Assembly (NCBI RefSeq): GCF_016808335.1
Contig: NC_053149.1
Location: 24,527,238-24,591,237 of the forward strand
Direction: 5' to 3'
Origin: Panicum virgatum
Lineage: Eukaryota; Streptophyta; Magnoliopsida; Poales; Poaceae
Length of the DNA stretch: 64,000 nucleotides
Shown here piece after piece: positions 42,444-55,261 of this stretch. Position 1 is the first letter of the stretch. Each line of letters begins with the position of its first letter. The notes beneath the pieces are model-generated. The model saw only the letters and a program-made list of their open reading frames with translations. It was not told the DNA's origin and ran no database searches. The position numbers were made by a program, and so were the translations under genes.

Positions 42444-43420
42444 GGTTAGCTTGCAGCAAAATAGAAAAAAAATGTCCTATCTACTAGCGGAGCTAGGTGG
42501 CAGCAAACTCCATTCTCTCAATCTTGTGCCATCAAGTTCTTACATGTTCTTACCACGCTAGGAAGTTGGTGTTGGCAGCTGACAAGAACAGCACAAAACG
42601 TTACACAAGCACAACCCTGAGTCGTAGTAGATAATTTGTGGAGTAAGTCAAGGAAAGTCAAAGAATAGCTAGAACCACGTTAGTCAAAGCGATTTGAGTA
42701 AGTGTTCACAATGGTAACGTGCTGGTCCTAGGGGTAAATCAAGCTAGAGACGTGAGCCTGAACACAAGCGTTGTCATATACACCAAACAACAATGAAATT
42801 CAAAGAAACAACAACTTTTACCCCCTTCTCTTTTGTTTTCTTTCCTTCTTTCTTTCTTTCCTTTTTTTCCAGGGCCTAAAGCTCCTTTTTTTCTGTATCA
42901 CAACAACCCAAACAAAGGGATTACTTCACATAGCTCCTTCGAAATTAGATCAACATCTCGAGTTTTAGACAGCAGATCGCAAATCTCCTGTGCGATTGCG
43001 AACTGCTCAAAATGAATTTGGAAGCAAGGTTAGATCCGTTGGAAAGAACACAAGATAAGCTTTCCATATTGTATTTAAGCACTTGAATCGGATATGTAAC
43101 ACAAGATATAGGACTTTTTTCTTCCAGTGCTCAGATCTGGGAAGATGGATTCGTGGTGGCAGAAATGACAGCGGAAATATGAATGCATTTGGTGGATTTC
43201 GTGGTGACTAAAACATGACCAGAACTCAAAACTCTAAAGATTGAACCACTAAGAACCAACACATGACACCATGATGCAACCACAAACTCAACAAACCAAG
43301 AACTAGGTAGAACAGCAAGGCTCAAACTAGTTTTGGGATTTTAGATCTAGCCTATTTTTTGGGTATGTGTGGACTGTAGGTAAAGTAAAGAATGGGTAGA
43401 TACTCTCACCGATAAACATT
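42444..43420 (-). other. Element C leader between primer site and gag
   Basis: About 1 kb of non-coding leader, including a T/C-rich stretch near 42820-42890. No ORF of note. Confidence 0.6.
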
Positions 43421-43433
43421 GCTCTGATTACCA
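43421..43433 (-). other. Element C primer-binding site
   Basis: On the minus strand TGGTAATCAGAGC is the Met-tRNA complement with one inserted A, 2 bp inside the 5' LTR. Confidence 0.7.
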
Positions 43434-43435
43434 CA

Positions 43436-44367
43436 TGATATGGCAGGGGCTTATCCCGATCTTTCGATGAGAGGAGGGGTAACTTCGATTTGAGGGTGGA
43501 ATCGATGTTGGCTGTCCGACTACAACAACCACAGGATGCTGCGCCTTAGCAATAGGTACACCGATACTGACATTGGCTATTCTTATCGTGCCAAGAACAC
43601 CCTTGAACCTGCTAGCAATCGAGAACAAGCAAGAACAAGATGAACAAGCAAAATAAACTCACAGATCTGAACCAAATGAAACCTGAATCACGAGTTGGGG
43701 TCTTGAATCAAGCAAATCGGGTGGTCTAGTCGACACACGCGTTCACTAGGAAGTAGCAGTAGCTAAACTTGCATCTAAACAAAACCCACCTTCCTCCTGG
43801 CGGCTGGAGCCTCTATTTATAGATAGGAGACAACCAAGAGGCATGGTGAGGTGGAAACCCTAACATAATATGGGTCCTTAGTGGGCCAAACAAGTTACAA
43901 GGTTGTCAGCCCAAGACTAAAGGTCTGAACGTCTTCTGGTCGATACAGAACGTCTCCAGTGGAATTTTGTAGTGGGGTTGGATCCATTTGAAAGTAGACT
44001 TCAAGATCTTTCCAATGAGTACTCATATGCCTCAAACAACATCCGGAGTCAAGAAATATTGCCAAATCAATTTGATGTTGCCTGGCTGTACGAACTTGAA
44101 GTCTGAACTTGGTGTCCGATCTTGTGCTTCCTTGTTGTGCAATCTTGATGTCCAAACTGATTGGTTGACCCATTAGCTTCCTCTCTATCATTCCTAATAA
44201 CAATAAAATCATCACAATGATTTATTAGCATCCAATTATGAGATGAAGGTTTATGGACAGCGAGGAACGAGTTAACCTGATAATTTAGCTCTTGTGCACA
44301 GGCTCTTGTCATTGGTCCTTGCTGCGTAGTAGGTATGATTGTATCGTTGGAAGGGATGTCCTCATCA
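43436..44367 (-). repeat. Element C 5' LTR
   Basis: TGATGAGGACATCCC … CCTGCCATATCA on the minus strand, 932 bp, with the TATA box (CTATAAATAGAGG) at about 43813-43825. It contains the same Pol-end-like codons as the 3' LTR. Confidence 0.8.
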
Positions 44368-45240
44368 ACGCCCTTCCCGACCGATCATCCTTGCTTGGCT
44401 CCAGAATCAACAAATAAATTTAATGGATTCTGGAATTATTAGAGTATGCAACTTCGTACGATTTCTTAAATTAGTTTATATTATATTAGATTGAATTGCT
44501 ATATTATTACTAAATAAATTTAAGTTTTGTGGTTTGATGCAACCCAATTATTTTTAGATGCTTTTTCTTTAAACACGCCTGTGGCATGTGAATCACCACT
44601 ATATTTATTAACAGAAAATAATTTAGATCAAATAAACCCAGAGGACTATGGACCGGATGGTATAGAAGACGATGTAGCACGTGTATTTCATCACTGGGTT
44701 AGCTGCTAATCCGTTTGAACTAATTAACAGTAATAACTTTTGCTTCATAAATAATTAATTCTTTTTAGTATGAATATATTGGAGATCCAGAAATTGGCTC
44801 CAAACCTTCAGATCAATATGATGCATTGTACAAGAATCTCACTGGCACGCTGGACATGAATACATGCAGTGCGTGGTGTGAGCCACACGTATATATGGGC
44901 CATATTTGCTGGAGTGCTGTTGTGTTCATAGGCCGATGAATTAACAGCCTATTTTTTTTTTTCTTTTTCTTTACTTGCATTTTATAATTTTTTTCTTAGT
45001 GGAGTTCAGTGATAATGTTTGGATTCTAAAGGAGTACTTGTATGACTATACGATGGGCAGCTCGAGTCATTATGAGATACACTCTGCAGATTCTTACAAG
45101 TCGCTCAATTAGACTGTATTTATATTGCATTGCTATGATATACTAATAAATAAATTAAATGTTAGTAGTCCTGATGCAATCCAATTATTTTTAAATAATT
45201 ATTCTTTTAAACATGTAGCAGATGTGCATCTCAACTAGTA
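44368..45240 (+). other. AT-rich spacer with a degenerate internal duplication and exon-like pieces
   Basis: About 44505-44600 and 45140-45220 are related (TAAATAAATT…GATGCAA.CCAATTATTTTTA). Between them short protein-like pieces read EDYGPDGIEDDVARVFHHW (near 44645) and YIGDPEIGSKPSDQYDALYK (near 44775). Could be a degraded gene or element; not identified. Confidence 0.3.
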
Positions 45241-45459
45241 GAGAAAAAAAAAGCAATCCGAGACTCGTCACTGGTGGCCATCTTCACGTGGAGTGCGGTG
45301 CGGCTCACACCACAGCACAAGCAGCTGACAAATATTCCTTACGCCTCGAGCCCCGCCGCGAACCGCAAAACGACTAAACCGCCTTTATCACCCACCCCAC
45401 CTGTCTCATAACGCCGTGGCCCCACGCCAATAACGTCGCGCTGCGGCTGGGTGCAGCAG

Positions 45460-46138
45460 CGTGCCGCGGGGACGTCTATTCATCGCGCGCGCGAGTAGGA
45501 TCGCGCGCGTCGCACACGTACGGCGGCGAGCTCCGGCGGCCGGACTTTGGCGGAGGCAGCGGCGGCGAAGGAGGCGGAGGAAGGCTGCGGCGGCGGAGGA
45601 GGCGGAGGAAGACTCGTGCAGGAAGGCGGATGCAGCGGCGAAGGAGGAGGCGGACGCGGAGACGGTGGAGGCAGCGGTAGAAGGGGTGGAGGAAGGCGGA
45701 GGCGGCAGTAGGAGACGGAGGAAGGCGAGGCAGCGGCTGAAAAAGAGCGACGGCGGGGACCTGCGAATTATGGATGGGGGAGGGGAAGAATTCGGGTACC
45801 GCTCCGCCAGCTGTGGACCCCCTCTGACCCCCTCCGCTGCGGGCCCCGAGCGTTGGCCCCACCGCCACGTGACCTATTAAATGCTCATCCATACAACTGT
45901 TTCTCCCTCCTCTCTCTCTCCTCTTCCTCTTCCTCTTCTGCCCTTCCTTTCCTCCCGTGCTTGCTGATTGATTGATTGATTCCTCCTCGCCTTCACTCCA
46001 CTCCACCCCTCGCTCGCTCCCCCGCCCCGGCGGGGAGGGCAGCGGAAACCCTAGCGGCGGCCCGGTAGGCGGGCTACATGCTTCGAGGAGGTTCCTCGAG
46101 GAGGAGGGTAGGGTAGAGGAGTTTTGCCGGTGCCAGCC
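45460..46138 (+). promoter_or_regulatory. Promoter/5' UTR region of the CDK-like kinase gene
   Basis: A GC-rich, GGCGGAGGAAG-repetitive block (45540-45740) is followed by a pyrimidine patch (CTCTCTCTCCTCTTCCTCTT, about 45908-45935), then a GC-rich leader carrying a telo-box-like AAACCCTAG (about 46046). These are common near plant housekeeping start sites. No clear TATA box. Confidence 0.5.
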
Positions 46139-49100
46139 ATGGGCTGCGTCTTCGGCCGCGCGGCCGCGTCGTCCCCCGCGGCGCCGACGAGGAAGAGGGG
46201 CAAGGAGAGGGCGTCCCCGCAGCCCACGGCGGCGGCCGAGGCCGGGTCGCCCTCCACGGCCGCCGACGGGGGCGGGAGACCGCGGCGGCGGCTCGGGGGC
46301 CGCAGGGCGGCGGGGCCAAGGCAGGGGTGCGTCCCCGCGGCCGCCGCGGCGGAGCAGCTCGCCGCGGGCTGGCCGCCATGGCTCGTCGTCGTCGCGGGGG
46401 AGGCCCTCCGCGGGTGGGCCCCGCGCCGCGCCGACACCTTCGAGAAGCTCAATAAGGTGAGTATCCTCCTAGGCCGCGTGTGCCCCCCCCCCCCCCCCCC
46501 CTGAAAATCTGCGAAATTCGACGTCCTGCTATCATAGTACTGTCTCGCCATTCATCTGGTTGACTTTGTCCGGCGATTCACTTTAGATTGGATCGGGCAC
46601 GTACAGCAACGTGTACCGCGCGAGGGACACCGTCTCCGGCCGCATCGTGGCTCTTAAGAAGGTTCGGTTCGACAACCTCGAGCCGGAGAGCGTCAAGTTC
46701 ATGGCCAGGGAGATACTGATCCTGAGGAGGCTCGATCACCCCAATGTGATCAAATTGGAGGGCTTGGTCACTTCCAGGATGTCATGTAGCCTGTACCTTG
46801 TCTTCGAGTACATGGAGCATGACCTTGCTGGGCTCGCAGCAAGCCCTGATATCAAATTCACGTTGCCTCAGGTGTGTGAGACTTCATTCCTGTTTTATTA
46901 GGTGGTGGGGGGGGGGGGGGGGGGGGTTACTTGGTGGAATTATGTGGACTTGATGTCATCGGCGTGCGATCTCGCAGATAAAATGTTACATGCAGCAGCT
47001 GTTATCAGGGCTTGAGCATTGTCATGACAACAATGTATTGCACCGGGATATCAAGGGGTCAAACTTGCTGTTGGATAATAATGGGATTCTTAAGATTGCG
47101 GATTTTGGGCTGGCAACATTCTTTGACCCGCGGCACAAGCAGCCAATGACAAGCCGGGTGGTCACGCTATGGTATCGGCCGCCAGAATTGTTACTTGGCG
47201 CAACTGATTATGGTGTAGACATTGATTTGTGGAGTGCTGGGTGCATTCTGGCAGAGCTCTTAAATGGGAAGCCCATAATGCCTGGACGCACTGAGGTGAG
47301 TCTTCAACATGGGGTCACTTTTTAATCTGTCATGTACTATGTTACTTTTTGTAGTAATCCTTGGGAGTTGGGACCATACTGTTAATACCTAAACTCTGGT
47401 TAAATCATGTCTTCCCACTGTTCCCATTATAAAGAAATAAAAAATTGTGTGATGGTGCCTGAAATTTTTGACTTTTTACATGACTACATGAGATTTTCCT
47501 ATGAGTACAGCGGTTTGCCTACGGCGTCTAACCTTTTCAATTTTTAATGTTTTGGCAAATGGTTGTTTGTGAACATATCATTGTCATGAAGATATAAATT
47601 ATCTTCTGACCTTGATGTGTCTGACTTGTGCTTCTCTAAGGGATAGTATGAACTCTCACCAGTAGGCTCTTGAGTCTTGCCAACATGACTTCAATGGGAA
47701 CTTCTGTTGAAAAACATGCATCTATCTTTTCTATAATAATAATAATAATAATAAGCAGCCTAGGCAGTTATGTTCATTATTGGAAATCTCCTGGCAATGG
47801 TGTTTCTAAGAAAGCCTGGTATTTAGCAATCAATTGTCATCTATGCCTTATATTCTGTTAGGGCAGTTCTTATAAACCACTCTCCATCAGTACATTGTAT
47901 ATCAGTTGCATAAAAAATTGTAGACATATAAAACAGTCAACTCCATGTAAAATATAAAATCTTTATCTGCCAGAAATGAGAAATCATGTAAAAATAAGTG
48001 GAAAAGTTGTCATTAATAAGCTAAACAAGATAGAAATATATGAACAAGTAACAGGGGTAGAAAATGCTGAATTTAATATTTTGAAATTGCTTAGGAGAGT
48101 AGTATGTGTATGGATTGGATGTGATATGCTTTATGCTTTCATGATGGTAGCTGAGTCGCCAATCGCCATGCACATTTACTTCGGTTATTCATACACCGAT
48201 TTAGCTGTAACTTTAGCAAGAGTGATTAGTCTTCAAAAATGATATTTCTTGAATTATCTGTTGTGCCAACTACAATATATTCTTGTTTAGTGCCACACCT
48301 TTTGTCTGCTCAATCGTAACTAGATTCCATGCTTCTTGGATGAACAAACAGTATATTCATTTTTTTATGTTTATCTTTGCCATGTTCGATTACATGAATG
48401 CAACTACTTGTTTTCTACTGTTAAAACTGGGATGTCGACTATTTACCAGGTGGAGCAGTTGCACAAGATTTTTAAGCTATGTGGCTCCCCTTCAGAGGAG
48501 TATTGGAAGAAGTCTAAACTACCACATGCAACGATATTCAAACCCCAGCAGCCCTATAAATGTTGCATCAGGGAGACATTTAAAGATTTTCCTGCATCGG
48601 CTCTGCCATTGGTTGAAACTTTGCTTGCAATTGATCCAGCTGAGCGTCAAACTGCGACAGCTGCATTGCACAGTGATGTATGCTCGAATCCTTTCTCTTC
48701 TGTTTAGTTGACAAGAAAATCAGAAATTTTCATATGAAGCAAAGTATTGCACTGCAGATTAAATAATTTAGGTCTAGAAAAAACATTTGCTTGAAATGGT
48801 GCTAGCTGAGGGAAGTTTATATGGTATTATACAATGTTCAAAATTTAGTTATATATTGCATTTGCATAGGTTGAGTCGTAGGCTCTTAGCAAATCATGAC
48901 ATGATTCTATTTTGCATGCATATCTATTATTGCAATAGTTTGTGCCTTGTATTGTTGTACAATTTTAATCATATTTGTCTCCTAATGGGCTTAGTATGTC
49001 CATATTATTAGCAGTATGGGCGTATGGCAAAAAAGCTTCCAGAGCAGACTCCACTACATGAGCTCGGTTTAACAAAATATAGTATTCACCATGTACCCAA

Positions 49101-51636
49101 CTTCCTTTGAACCAACAATGATAATCAATGACTGCCTATTTCCTATACATTGGCAGCCTGCCTGCCCAGTGCTAGATTATTTTTTTTTTCTCGAAGTATG
49201 CAGGCCCAGTGCTAGATTAAATTGGCCTCTCTCTATGTTTGCGTGGTTTAGGATTAGTAACCCAATGATACTACCTTATCTGAAGGAGAAGTTTCTTGCA
49301 TCTTTTCTTTTCTTTTTTTTTTGGTTGAGATCGTGTGGTGAACTGGTGAAGAGGGCTGTCTTTTCCTGTACCCTTGTACGTCTGCGCTGCTTATAATAAA
49401 TATAACTCCATGTTCAGTACCAGAGTTACTGCATGTTCTACATAATAAATGTGCCCCCTCTGTTTCGCAGTACTTGTTGTTTTAGCTTCTTCAACTATTT
49501 CAAACTAAAAGTTGTTCTACAACTCCAAGGCAACTTTGACCTATGTTTTCCAGTCCTGCCCGTATTTAATAAATGCACACTTTAGAGTAAGTTTGTACTT
49601 TTGAAATCATATAACTGCACACTTTAGAGAGGATTAACTAAGGGTAGGATTGTCCTTTCATTCCCTCCTTAATTCTTGTGACCATGGCTAAAGCAACAGG
49701 TATTGTGAAACGGAGGGAATGTAATTTTGCATCTAGCAAGACTATTCTGGTTGCTAGGGTGTACTCATTTTTTTTTCTTTTAACTTTGGGCTTTGTAGTT
49801 TTTTTCAACCGAGCCTTATGCTTGTGATCCTTCAAGCCTGCCAACTTATCCTCCAAGCAAGGAGATGGATGCCAAGTTGAGAGATGAGGAAGCTAGAAGG
49901 TGTGTTCATATTTATCCTTTTCCCTTTTTGGTGGACATACATGCATCGACATTTTTGAAAGCTTGTACAGAAGAGTTAGTAACCAGCAGTCCCTACTTAC
50001 AAAATTTTACCTAACCCACTTAATGGGTTATATGAACCATCGTATGTCCAGGGGCTATTAAGAGTTTTAGTCATGAAATTATTCATGTTGATTCTGAACA
50101 CATTGTGGATTCACGTCATTCCTCATTTATACCGCAATTATTTGTAATTCATTTGTTTAAAGTGGAGGAAGGGAAGCATCTAGACCGTGGAACTTGACGT
50201 GCTTCTCTGCAAATTGTCATGCAACCCCGTTCTGCTATTCTCTGTGTGGGTTTAGTGTTCAGGTTTCACCTTTTACTGCTAGGAGATGAATTAGCTGGAG
50301 GGAAAAGACTGAGACCACCAACTTGAAAACTTTTATTGGCTAAACACTTTTGTAAACTTGAATGACATATACCCACATGCAGTCATGCTCCAGATGCTAC
50401 TGATTATCCCCCTCTTTTCAATCAAGATTCAAGAGTTGCTACACCAGGAAGCAGTAATAGATAGTCATCTTTGTAATTAGTTTATGCTGCATCACTCATG
50501 ATGTTGTATGTTTCTGTGTTGTGTTATTTTCCTTCAGGCTACGAGCTGCTGCAAAGGCTAAAGGAGAAGCAAAAAGGACGCGACCACGTGATCGATCTCA
50601 TAGGGCTAGACCAGCACCAGAAGCTAATGCAGAGATTCAAGCAAACTTAGACGTAAGTTAAAGCTGTTTATGACTGCAGACTACTTGTTTTGCATGCTGT
50701 GATTTTCACCATTGAAAAATATGGGAACTGTTAAGCTGATTGTCATTAAATACAGTTTTGGCAAAGCCTGCACAGGAAAATGAGTGTTCATGCCTCCCCT
50801 CCCCCCCCCCCCCCCAAAAAAAAAAAAACTTTCTCTCTTAGGGAATAAAAATAGATTAGACACATGACTTGACAGGCCAAAGAGTAGTAAAAAGTTGAAA
50901 TCAACATAAAAATTTGATCAACACTAGTGCTAAATAATTTTTTTCACAAAATTAATGGCCACTGTGTTTTAATTTGTACCAACCCCTTCCAAGCATACCT
51001 CTCCTTGCTTATGTACTCTTTGTACATTTCTTATTGCTACGAGATAAGGTGAATCTATGCTAACCCGGGTTTGAGACTTGCATCCTCTTAATATGAAAGT
51101 GAGGGGCGGTCTGCCCATCCCATCAAGGGGTTTTTTTTTTGACAAGGAGAATCTATCATTTTTGCTGCCAAACACAAATGAATTAAGTTGTTGCAGTTGA
51201 ATTAACATGTAACAAAACCATAATTGATGTGCCGTAAGTAAACTCAAGCAATTTTTTGCTTTCAAATGTTATTGCATAATATGGTGTCCAATATGGAGCT
51301 TAATAAATTTCTTAATAAAAGCAGAGGCGACGGATGATAACCCATGCCAATGCAAAGAGCAAAAGTGAGAAGTTCCCTCCGCCACATCAGGATGGAGCAA
51401 TGGGTAATCCGCTGGGATCCTGTCGTCGTATGGAGCCTATGTTCGAGCACCAGGACGCTTCCTTCAGTACAGTAGTCCCCATTGAGAAGGGGACCTCACA
51501 AACATGGTCGGGACCCTTGTTTGATCCATCGGCTCTTGGGCAATCGAGACGGAAGAAGCAGACAACCCTAGATGCTAAGGCTGCAGCTTACTCAAAGCAG
51601 CTCCAAAAAGAAAAGGCAGGGATACGAGCCAGATAA
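46139..51636 (+). CDS. CDK-like Ser/Thr protein kinase (plant At1g54610/IBS1-type), seven exons
   Basis: Exons: 46139-46456, 46587-46871, 46978-47295, 48450-48677, 49799-49899, 50538-50652, 51325-51636; all introns GT…AG; 558 codons in one frame. The start MGCVFG fits N-myristoylation plus palmitoylation, so membrane attachment is likely. Kinase domain about 100-390: GSGTYSNVY loop, catalytic Lys130 in VALKK, ESVKFMAREI helix, HRDIKGSN (D225), DFG (D243), TSRVVTLWYRPPELLLG, GSPSEEYW. The C-terminal extension is Lys/Arg-rich then conserved (ITHANAKSKSEKFPPPHQDG). No lesion is visible. This group is cyclin-dependent-kinase-like; its cyclin partner and substrates are largely unknown, and one Arabidopsis member (IBS1) acts in defence priming. 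It is the only clearly intact host gene in the window. Confidence 0.93.
46483..46501 (+). repeat. C19 run in kinase intron 1
   Basis: 19 consecutive C residues about 27 bp after the donor of intron 1. Length is prone to slippage and sequencing error. Confidence 0.8.
46907..46926 (+). repeat. G20 run in kinase intron 2
   Basis: About 20 consecutive G residues in a 106-bp intron, on the transcribed-RNA strand, hence able to form a G-quadruplex. Confidence 0.8.
47732..47754 (+). repeat. (TAA)n microsatellite in kinase intron 3
   Basis: Seven to eight TAA/ATA units. Confidence 0.8.
49454..49719. mobile_element. Stowaway-like MITE in kinase intron 4
   Basis: The ends CCCCTCTGTTTCGCAGTACT and, inverted, CCCTCCGTTTCACAATACCT are about 85% alike over 30 bp and resemble grass Stowaway termini (CTCCCTCCGT). 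The 266-bp element has no coding capacity; the TA target duplication is not clean. Confidence 0.7.
50801..50828 (+). repeat. C15-A13 tract in kinase intron 6
   Basis: Homopolymer C directly followed by homopolymer A. Confidence 0.8.
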
Positions 51637-52715
51637 TAATTAATAAAGTATATTTTTGGTGAGTTTGTGGGGAAGAGGTTCTTCATGATAGCATATAGAT
51701 GAATGTTCTTCCTTGCTTTGTTCCTTTGGCGGTTGGAAAGCAGGTAACAGTGCTTTTCAGTTTCCACTTTAGGGAGAATTCTTCCAGATTGTGTATATGT
51801 TATGTGTTAGTGTTTCCTGTTCTTTTTAGATGCTTCTGAATGAGATGTGCTGTCACTAAGACAGGACTAGCCTTGGGTTTTACCACCCTTGTATTTATGC
51901 TGTTTATGACAATTCAGTTGCTCATGTGTATATATGTAGTAATTCTTTCGCCCCTTTACATATGTAAAGGGATAGTGATTGCATTTACTGGAATTGTTAG
52001 CTTGGTATTTTGATGGCTGAGTTGTCAATGCCTGCAGGAAAGTCTTTGTAACTTTGACGGCATATTATGTGTATAGGCATAGTGCAACGAGATAGCGCGG
52101 GAGAAAGATCGTTGTTTCGTGAAACAGTTACCTTGTAGAAGTTTTGGACTAAGAGACAATGGCCTGCTTCATGGCGGAGAGAACTCTGCCTCGTGCCTCC
52201 ACTCCCCGGCAGCATCTCACGAGGCTCAAATTTAGTCCTTGGTCCTCAAGGATGCGATCTCATCTAGCCAAAAAAAAAAAGGCACCAAAGAAATTCCTCC
52301 AAAGTAGAATGCAAAAGATAAGTTTGGAGAATTTCTTCGGAGCTACCGGCGCCGCATGCCCAATGTCTCAGATCCCCATTCCCCTCCGCCGCCCAAGTAG
52401 AATAATCTGGCTAACTATTTAGTACTCACAATCGTGCTTGCTTGCTTAGCAGGTTCCCACAAAGCAAAATTTGATTTGAACTTAAAAACTGAAAAATACA
52501 TGGAAAATAGGGAAGGAAAACAGAGAGATCAGAACGTCAGAAGGCAAGGAGATTGCTTGTCCTTGTGGCGGGTTCTCATGGCGACGCCGGCAGCAGGAAA
52601 TGCCGCATCTTAGCGGCCCTGCGGCCGGGTACTAGCCACTAGGATCGTCTTGGCTGCCTGGCATATTCATACTATCTATTCTCACCTTTGAGTGGGAGTT
52701 CCGGTGTTTTGTTTC
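51637..52715. other. 3' UTR and flank of the kinase gene
   Basis: The first few hundred bases after the stop are T-rich with UTR character. From about 52140 there is unassigned sequence with short ORFs only. No second gene seen. Confidence 0.4.
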
Positions 52716-52795
52716 GATCGATAAGACCAGGGGTTAAATCGAATGTTACCTAATAGATCGATAAAATCAGGGGTTAAATCGAATGTTACCTAATA
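52716..52795 (+). repeat. 40-bp tandem repeat, two copies
   Basis: GATCGATAAGACCAGGGGTT-type units at 52716-52755 and 52756-52795 differ at only about two positions. Confidence 0.8.
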
Positions 52796-53181
52796 GACCA
52801 TTGAATTACACCATTTTAAGTGCATATTGAACACTATTCATTTAACGAAGGTAGTACTCATAGCTGGTGAGCTAGATTCCCGTCATGTTGAATTCAATAC
52901 AGAACTGAGCATGTAATTGTCAGACCACCGATAATTACATGTTGCGGCTCTTTTGCATCGGGTTTACAAAAGAGCAGAACAAACCAAGTCAAGCGTACTT
53001 GCTATGCACGGACCTCTCAGATCAGTCATTGCATGTCTTCATCCGTTGGCTGCCGGCGACGCATCCAGCACTGTGGTTTTTGAACTTCTGATAGCAAACT
53101 GTCGCCGCAAAGCCCGCAAAAACGTGGCGGACGCGTGAGGTCGCCGTTTGAGCCCGCATGTACGTTAGCAACAGGTGCGGA

Positions 53182-53327
53182 CAGGGGCGAAGCTAGAGCC
53201 GAATCGAGGGGGTGCCCTGTCCATGGTTCTGCTGCTAGCTCTCTAATTTATAAGGTAAAAATTTGATGATTAACATTGAGTTTTCGTTTCGGCGTGGGTG
53301 CCCGAGCACCCCCTAGCTCCGCCCCTG
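53182..53327. mobile_element. 146-bp hAT-type MITE with perfect 8-bp target duplication
   Basis: The ends CAGGGGCGAAGCTAG and, inverted, CAGGGGCGGAGCTAG form the terminal repeats. GGTGCGGA flanks both sides exactly (53174-53181; 53328-53335). Non-coding. Confidence 0.9.
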
Positions 53328-53680
53328 GGTGCGGACGTGGGACGGGCAGCTGCAAACCTGCCCTGGGGCATCCATGCAACTTATTATATCTTTTTCTATA
53401 CAAACCATTCATTTGCCATGTATTTGAAAATATATTTTTTCCGTGCACACCATCATTGTATGATTTATTATGCATTTCATAATATTTTTTCTATGCTCCT
53501 TATAATGTGCTCTAGCATGTATTTCATTAAGAGAGAAATGGAGATTTACAAAAAAAAATTTACAACCTTACATTGAGACCGGTTTGCGACCTAGTAACCT
53601 GCTAAGGAAAGGTTGAAACTGAGAAGCCGGTAGCTGCCCAAAGGCCACCCTCGTCCACAATTGTGTCGGCAAGGACCCAA

Positions 53681-55247
53681 TAGGGATGCAAGCGGGACGG
53701 GTTCTGCCGCAAGGCCGCGCCATTTCCCCGCATAGCACCCCAAATCAGCCGGAATATCAGGAGTGGATCATTGCAGTCAGCCTACGAGGCCCAACGGCGC
53801 CACAAGCCTGCAAAAACGCATTGGGGCATAGTAGCATCGCGCGGGAAGAGGGGTTGGCGCGCCATCTCAGCCATCGGAGATCCACTCCACTTGCGCTGCT
53901 GCCTCCTTCCTAGCTACGCGGCCCCCTCCCTCCACCGCTATGCTCTCTTGCGTCCCTCACCGGCGGGTCCCCTCCTCCTTCCTCGCCAACGCACCCCCTC
54001 CTCTCCTCCCTCACCGGTGCGCCCTCTGCAGCCGCGCCACTCCGCCGCGCCCCGTGCTGCCCCTTCGCCGCGTCCTGCACTGCCTCCGTCTCCGTAAGCC
54101 TCTGCCGCCGCAAGAACTCACCGGAACGTCCATTCCAGCGGCGACCCACTGGAGCGTCTACTCTTGTGGCGACCCACCGCCGCCGCAAGAACTCGTCGCC
54201 CCGCCCCAAGTTTCATCAAGAAGCCATGTGTCTTTGTCCGCTTGTGTGCCGTCACAGAGAATGGTTCCAGGCCTCGTTGCTGCTTCCCCTAGACCTACTA
54301 CTACTACTTTCGTTGCAGCATCCATCCCTTCCCAGGTCCCTCAACCCCATCATCAAAATCCAGAGAACAGGGAAGATACGAAAGGTATTAATGCCCCTCC
54401 CTGATAATTTCTAAAACAAGCTTGGTACAATCTGCCTAAAATATAATTAAGTGTATTAATGCTCCATTTGCTTTGGTTATATGTGCAGGTCAACATGGAG
54501 ACACAGGAGAAGGTGACAAGACCAACGCCATTAGCATCACCATGGTATCAATGTCTGTAAAATCAACAGGAGTGAGAATCCTATTGTCCCCAAGGAATTG
54601 TTCCCCTTCCCCATGTGTGATGCTTCCAAGTAAGTGACTATATAACTTTTAGATTGAAGAGCATCATGCTATCTTTTTATGCATTCAATTACTACTTTTG
54701 CATAGTAGATTCTATCCTAAACTATCAATCATGTCCATAATTAGAAAAATATCGTAAAAGACGCAAGCTTACATCAGAAATATGGAAAGATTTTGAGGCT
54801 ATATATTATGGTGAATCTGTAGCCGAAGCTCAGTTTGGACATTGTCACAAAATAATGGAAGTAGCACATGATGTTGGTACAAAGCACTTAGGCATTTGCG
54901 TACTTATGAGGGAAAAGCAAGGATGGATCAAAATGCTCAATCAAATGAACTCCAATGATCTGTCCTCACTCAGTGCATCATTAAAAGACTGGAAATTTGA
55001 TCAGGAAAATCTCAAAAAAAATTTAGTTTATTTAATTGTTGTCCATGCACTACCTTTTAGCCTTGTTGAGTATCCAAGGTTCAGGAGTTTTGTGAACAGT
55101 CTTAATCCATGGTTCACACATATTTCAAGAACCACAATCAAGTTAGATTGCATGGGTACTTATGAGCAAAGGAAGGCAGAATTACTCAAGGTGTTGAAAA
55201 ATTCAACTTCTAGAGTTTCACTCACTTCAGATTTATGGACGTCCAAG
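53681..55247 (+). mobile_element. hAT transposon, left part with 5' region and transposase N-terminal half
   Basis: TAGGGATGCAAGCGGGACGG at 53681 resembles an Ac/hAT terminus (TAGGGATG…CGG). A CT-rich leader (53900-54370) may be a first exon. A degraded zinc-finger-type region is followed by a hAT transposase frame from about 54850: HDVGTKHLGICVLMREKQGW, VVHALPFSLVEYPRFRSFVN, RVSLTSDLWTSK. The frame is cut at the AAG target site of the CACTA element and resumes at 63321. Family: RICESLEEPER/DAYSLEEPER-like hAT (recalled). Confidence 0.75.
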
Positions 55248-55261
55248 CACTACTAGAAAAC

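Larger units (their letters stand above)
36192..44367 (-). mobile_element. Element C: degenerate Ty3 retrotransposon
   Basis: A minus-strand element with a 932-bp 5' LTR (43436-44367, TGATGAGG…CCATATCA), a primer site at 43421-43433, gag, protease, RT, RNase H and integrase remnants, and a 3' LTR truncated to about 765 bp (36192-36956). The LTRs differ by roughly 4-5%, so it is older than A and B. The Pol C-terminus (GPITSVRARELNYQVNSFL) continues into the 3' LTR. That overlap and the gag type recall CRM-like chromoviruses, a tentative assignment. Many stops make it defective, and a LINE splits gag from protease. Confidence 0.85.

Noticed and set aside
45476..46006. Minus-strand 176-codon frame upstream of the kinase gene
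   Set aside because: Mirror of a GGCGGAGGA-repetitive promoter region; low complexity and overlapped by another open frame.
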